Below are positions 61,457 through 64,000 of a stretch of DNA of 64,000 bases, piece after piece. The notes below the pieces were generated by a model. It worked only from the letters and a program-made list of their open reading frames with translations, searched no databases and was not told where the DNA came from. Both the position numbers and the translations under genes were made by a program. Origin of the DNA: Altibacter lentus (GTDB lineage Bacteria; Bacteroidota; Bacteroidia; Flavobacteriales; Flavobacteriaceae); NCBI RefSeq assembly GCF_000746845.1, contig NZ_KN050846.1, positions 1,690,963 through 1,754,962 of the forward strand, written 5' to 3'. Position 1 is the stretch's first letter. Each line of letters begins with the position of its first letter.

Positions 61457-63253
61457 ATGTCTGCACAAAGACGAACTTTGCTCACGCGATTCCTTATATG
61501 GCGATTGAAAAATATCTCGCACAAGCAGTTCATTCTTATTGTGAGCATATTGGTTGGGTTTCTTTCGGGAATGGGTGCTGTCCTTATAAAAAACGGAACG
61601 CATTTTATTCAACTACTTCTTGAGGGTAAACTTATTAAGGAATATCATAGCGCATTCTATTTTATCTTTCCAATTATTGGATTAACACTCACCTATCTCA
61701 TCCTCACCTACATTATACGCAATAGACCCACCCAGGGTATTCCGGCCACCTTATTCGCCATCGCCAAGAAAAAAGGTATCATGAGACGATTCCAAATGTA
61801 TGGAAGCTTATTGACAGCTCCTATCACGGTTGGTTTTGGAGGCTCTGTTGGACTGGAGGGACCTACCGTTGCTACGGGAGCCGCATTGAGTTCTAATTTG
61901 TCACGCCTGTTACACATGAATCAGGCAACACGCACCTTATTGATAGGATGTGCGGCGGCCGGTGCCATGTCCTCGATCTTTAAAGCACCGATTGCAGCCA
62001 TCATTTTTGCTATAGAAGTAATCAGCCTGGACCTCACCCTGGTATCCTTGATCCCGCTACTCCTAGCTTCGGTATCTGCAATCATTACTTCCTATTTTTT
62101 CTTCGGAAATGATATTCTGCTCCCTTTTAGCATTGAAGATGAATTTTTACTGAAAGACATTCCGCTGTACATCCTCTTAGGAGCGGTAGCAGGATTTGTT
62201 TCCATTTATTTTACTGAAACCTATGAGCGCTTTCAGAAATTCTTCGAAAGGATCGGTTCGCCAATAAAACGTTTAATAATTGGAGGCATGGGTATAGGAA
62301 TTCTCGTGTATTTTATTCCTCCGCTGTACGGAGAAGGTTTCGACGTGATCAATAATTTAGTGCAGGGAAATCCCGAAAAAGCATTAGAGAATAACTTCTT
62401 CGATCTGGATCTTACCAATGTATGGGTTATGATCGCGCTCCTGGGCGGACTTGTTGTCTTTAAAGTAATCGCCAGCTCACTCACCTTTGGGGCGGGGGGT
62501 GTTGGAGGGATATTTGCACCTACCCTGTTCATGGGGAGCATCATGGGTTATTGTCTCGCCAAAATACTAAATGCCACCAACCTGCTGGCTACCCCTGTTT
62601 CTGAAAGCAATTTTACCTTGGTTGGCATGACAGGCCTCATGGCAGGAGTTTTGCACGCACCCTTAACGGCTATTTTCTTAATTGCTGAAGTTACCGGCGG
62701 TTACGAACTGTTCCTCCCGTTAATGATCGCAGCGGCAATTTCTTATTCAATAACCAAATACTTTGTGCCGCATTCGGTCTATGCAATGGAATTGGGGCGT
62801 AAAGGTGAGTTAATAACACATAATAAAGATCACGCAGTCTTAACCTTGATGAATATCAAATCGGTTGTGGAGCAAAATTTTGCAACACTCTATCCCGACA
62901 TGACCTTAGGCGAGATCGTACATCAAGCTGTAGTAAAATCGAATCGGAACATTTTTCCGGTAATTCACCCTGACACCGGTGCTCTGGAGGGGATCATCTT
63001 ACTGGATGACCTGCGCCCTGTAATGTTCGATCAATCCCTTTATAATGAAGTTACAGCCCGACACCTAATGCAGAATCCGCCAGCTATTATTATCTTAGAC
63101 GAAGACAAAATGACCCACGTAATGAAGAAGTTCCAGGACACAGGCGCTTGGAATCTACCTGTTACTCAAGATGGAAAATACTATGGTTTTGTTTCGAAAT
63201 CGAAACTATTAACTGTTTACAGACGAAAGTTAATTGACTTTTCAGGAAAATAA
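61457..63253 (+). CDS. ClC-family chloride channel with C-terminal CBS pair
   Basis: The ATG at 61457 gives 598 residues; a longer frame would translate the aspS terminator. About ten TM helices carry the ClC anion-path motifs: GFGGSVGLEGPTVATGAAL with the gating Glu134, and SLTFGAGGVGGIFAPTLFMGS. The helix that holds the internal proton glutamate of exchangers reads KAPIAAIIFAIEVISLD, with Val following the conserved Glu, as in channel-type ClCs. The C-terminal 130 residues form two CBS-like domains (MTLGEIVHQAVVKSNRNIFPVI and TARHLMQNPPAIIILDEDKMTHVMKKF). It could balance charge or pH; the regulatory ligand is unknown. Confidence 0.9.
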   Translation: MSAQRRTLLTRFLIWRLKNISHKQFILIVSILVGFLSGMGAVLIKNGTHFIQLLLEGKLIKEYHSAFYFIFPIIGLTLTYLILTYIIRNRPTQGIPATLFAIAKKKGIMRRFQMYGSLLTAPITVGFGGSVGLEGPTVATGAALSSNLSRLLHMNQATRTLLIGCAAAGAMSSIFKAPIAAIIFAIEVISLDLTLVSLIPLLLASVSAIITSYFFFGNDILLPFSIEDEFLLKDIPLYILLGAVAGFVSIYFTETYERFQKFFERIGSPIKRLIIGGMGIGILVYFIPPLYGEGFDVINNLVQGNPEKALENNFFDLDLTNVWVMIALLGGLVVFKVIASSLTFGAGGVGGIFAPTLFMGSIMGYCLAKILNATNLLATPVSESNFTLVGMTGLMAGVLHAPLTAIFLIAEVTGGYELFLPLMIAAAISYSITKYFVPHSVYAMELGRKGELITHNKDHAVLTLMNIKSVVEQNFATLYPDMTLGEIVHQAVVKSNRNIFPVIHPDTGALEGIILLDDLRPVMFDQSLYNEVTARHLMQNPPAIIILDEDKMTHVMKKFQDTGAWNLPVTQDGKYYGFVSKSKLLTVYRRKLIDFSGK

Positions 63254-63259
63254 ATTTAC

Positions 63260-63505
63260 ATGAAATATCTCCTCCTTTTTTTAGTTCTAGCCGCTATTGT
63301 AACGTGCTGTGCAGGATTTTATATCCGGGATGCAGATCCAAAAACCGGTGAGTTTCTTATTGGGATCTCCATTGCAGTGACCTTTTTTATTACCATGCCC
63401 GTATTCATCTACAGACGTTGGAAGCATAGGAATGTAAAAGACTATATGCTCACCAAAGAGAACATAGAGAAGATGCGAAATTACAGCAAGGACAAGAAGC
63501 TATAA
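63260..63505 (+). CDS. Small membrane protein, two TM segments
   Basis: The 81-residue product has two hydrophobic segments (YLLLFLVLAAIVTCCAGFYI, 3-22, and FLIGISIAVTFFITMPVFIY, 32-51) and a basic C-terminal tail (RRWKHRNVKDYMLTKENIEKMRNYSKDKKL). It begins 6 bp after the ClC gene, so it is probably co-transcribed. No known family was recognised. Confidence 0.7.
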   Translation: MKYLLLFLVLAAIVTCCAGFYIRDADPKTGEFLIGISIAVTFFITMPVFIYRRWKHRNVKDYMLTKENIEKMRNYSKDKKL

Positions 63506-63542
63506 ATCAGTTCGTTTTAAAAAAAATTAAGATTTTCTTAAC

Positions 63543-63570
63543 CTTTGAGGTCATAAAAATAGTACATTTG
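63543..63570 (+). promoter_or_regulatory. Promoter of the cold-shock gene
   Basis: TTTG (63543-63546) and TACATTTG (63563-63570) are 16 nt apart. The predicted start near 63576 leaves a short leader before the csp ATG at 63600. Confidence 0.6.
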
Positions 63571-63599
63571 TTCATTATTAATTTATTTTTTTATTTACA

Positions 63600-63797
63600 A
63601 TGGAAGGAACAGTAAAGTTTTTTAACGAGTCAAAAGGTTTCGGGTTTATCACCAACGACGAAACCGGAAAAGACATTTTCGTACACGTAACCGGACTTAA
63701 TGGCGAAGCCCTTAACGAAGGTGACAAAGTTGAATATGTTGAAGAAGAAGGACGAAAAGGAATGGTTGCCGCAAAGGTGCGCGTGATCCACGACTAA
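63600..63797 (+). CDS. Cold-shock domain protein
   Basis: The 65-residue CspA-type protein binds single-stranded RNA or DNA and melts secondary structure. RNP1 (KGFGFIT, within NESKGFGFITNDE) and RNP2 (KDIFVHVTG) are both intact, and the N-terminus is MEGTVKFFNE. The short leader gives no long thermosensing 5' UTR, so cold regulation by that route is not evident. A strong terminator follows. Confidence 0.96.
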   Translation: MEGTVKFFNESKGFGFITNDETGKDIFVHVTGLNGEALNEGDKVEYVEEEGRKGMVAAKVRVIHD

Positions 63798-63821
63798 GAT
63801 ATATATCTTAACAACTGACCG

Positions 63822-63854
63822 AAAAAAGGCCCGCTATACTAGCGGGCCTTTTTA
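63822..63854. terminator. Bidirectional terminator after csp
   Basis: A perfect 14-bp stem (63823-63836 with 63840-63853, core GGCCCGCTA) has a TAC loop and A- and T-runs on both sides. It overlaps the stop codon of the convergent deaminase gene. Confidence 0.9.
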
Positions 63855-64000
63855 ATTTAGATTCCGCTTCTCTACAAAGAAGCGTTTCAGCAATTGTGAT
63901 GTTTCTTCGGCTAAGATACCTCCTCGCATGGTGGTCTTAGGGTGTAATTTTGTATTAAGGGCGATACAACCGCGTTGCGAATCTCTCGCTCCGTAAATGA
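63852..64000 (-). CDS. Nucleoside deaminase (TadA-like), partial 3' end
   Basis: The minus-strand frame enters from the window edge and ends at TAA (63852-63854), giving 48 residues. IYGARDSQRG and LHPKTTMRGGILAEETSQLLKRFF match the C-terminal part of TadA-type tRNA adenosine deaminases and related purine deaminases, including the GGILAEE helix. The zinc-binding motifs lie outside the window, so the exact substrate is not decided. Confidence 0.75.
   Translation of the reverse strand, partial: IYGARDSQRGCIALNTKLHPKTTMRGGILAEETSQLLKRFFVEKRNLN

Overview
The window is a gene-dense chromosomal segment of a marine-type member of the Flavobacteriaceae (Bacteroidota). This is inferred from the SusC/SusD pair, the ExbB-ExbD-ExbD operon, the GTTAPDPSS-type surface proteins, DUF5686- and DUF5916-type outer-membrane barrels, and many promoters of the Bacteroidota form TTG/TTTG - about 20 nt - TAnnTTTG. 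Shine-Dalgarno sequences are mostly absent. No phage, insertion sequence, CRISPR array or plasmid function was seen. Most of the window looks like core chromosome with a few niche-specific cassettes.

Layout: 1-2.9 kb holds two tandem, paralogous secreted beta-rich surface proteins, the first cut by the window edge. 3.1-4.7 kb holds a thioredoxin-like protein lacking one active-site cysteine and a membrane metallophosphoesterase. 4.8-10.0 kb is a three-gene N-glycan cassette: GH92 alpha-mannosidase, aspartylglucosaminidase and a sugar MFS transporter. After a possible small RNA and a lipoprotein cytochrome c comes a cyanophycin cassette at 11.0-15.5 kb (cphA, cphB, isoaspartyl peptidase). polA and a DUF5916 barrel follow. 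21.3-25.8 kb is the translation block rplM-rpsI, rpsB, tsf, pyrH, frr, with structured leaders and terminators. 25.9-33.3 kb has a DUF5686 barrel, an MMPL/RND exporter, asnS, rpoN and a PAP2-like membrane protein.

34.0-36.4 kb encodes the TonB-energising ExbB/ExbD system. It is followed by a noncoding stretch with a 124-bp tandem repeat next to a tRNA-Ser(GGA). 37.2-39.6 kb has asparaginase, TatD and a small retropepsin-like protein. 39.6-42.5 kb has a TPR histidine kinase, a LuxR-type regulator and a 45-residue membrane protein. 42.6-46.7 kb is the E2 and E1 pair of 2-oxoglutarate dehydrogenase. 46.8-48.3 kb has a small barrel and a polyprenyl synthase. 48.4-55.1 kb is a TetR-TolC-adaptor-RND efflux operon. 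55.2-59.5 kb is a SusC/SusD pair. 59.6-64 kb has aspS, a ClC chloride channel, a small membrane protein, a cold-shock protein and the 3' end of a nucleoside deaminase.

Functional links: outer-membrane import (SusC/D powered by ExbB/ExbD) and the GH92 cassette fit a polymer-degrading heterotroph. Cyanophycin synthesis and breakdown, with three distinct asparagine/isoaspartyl hydrolases, suggests active nitrogen storage and aspartate metabolism. Several start codons were moved downstream of the longest reading frame because the upstream TTG or ATG lies in a promoter -7 box or a terminator hairpin.
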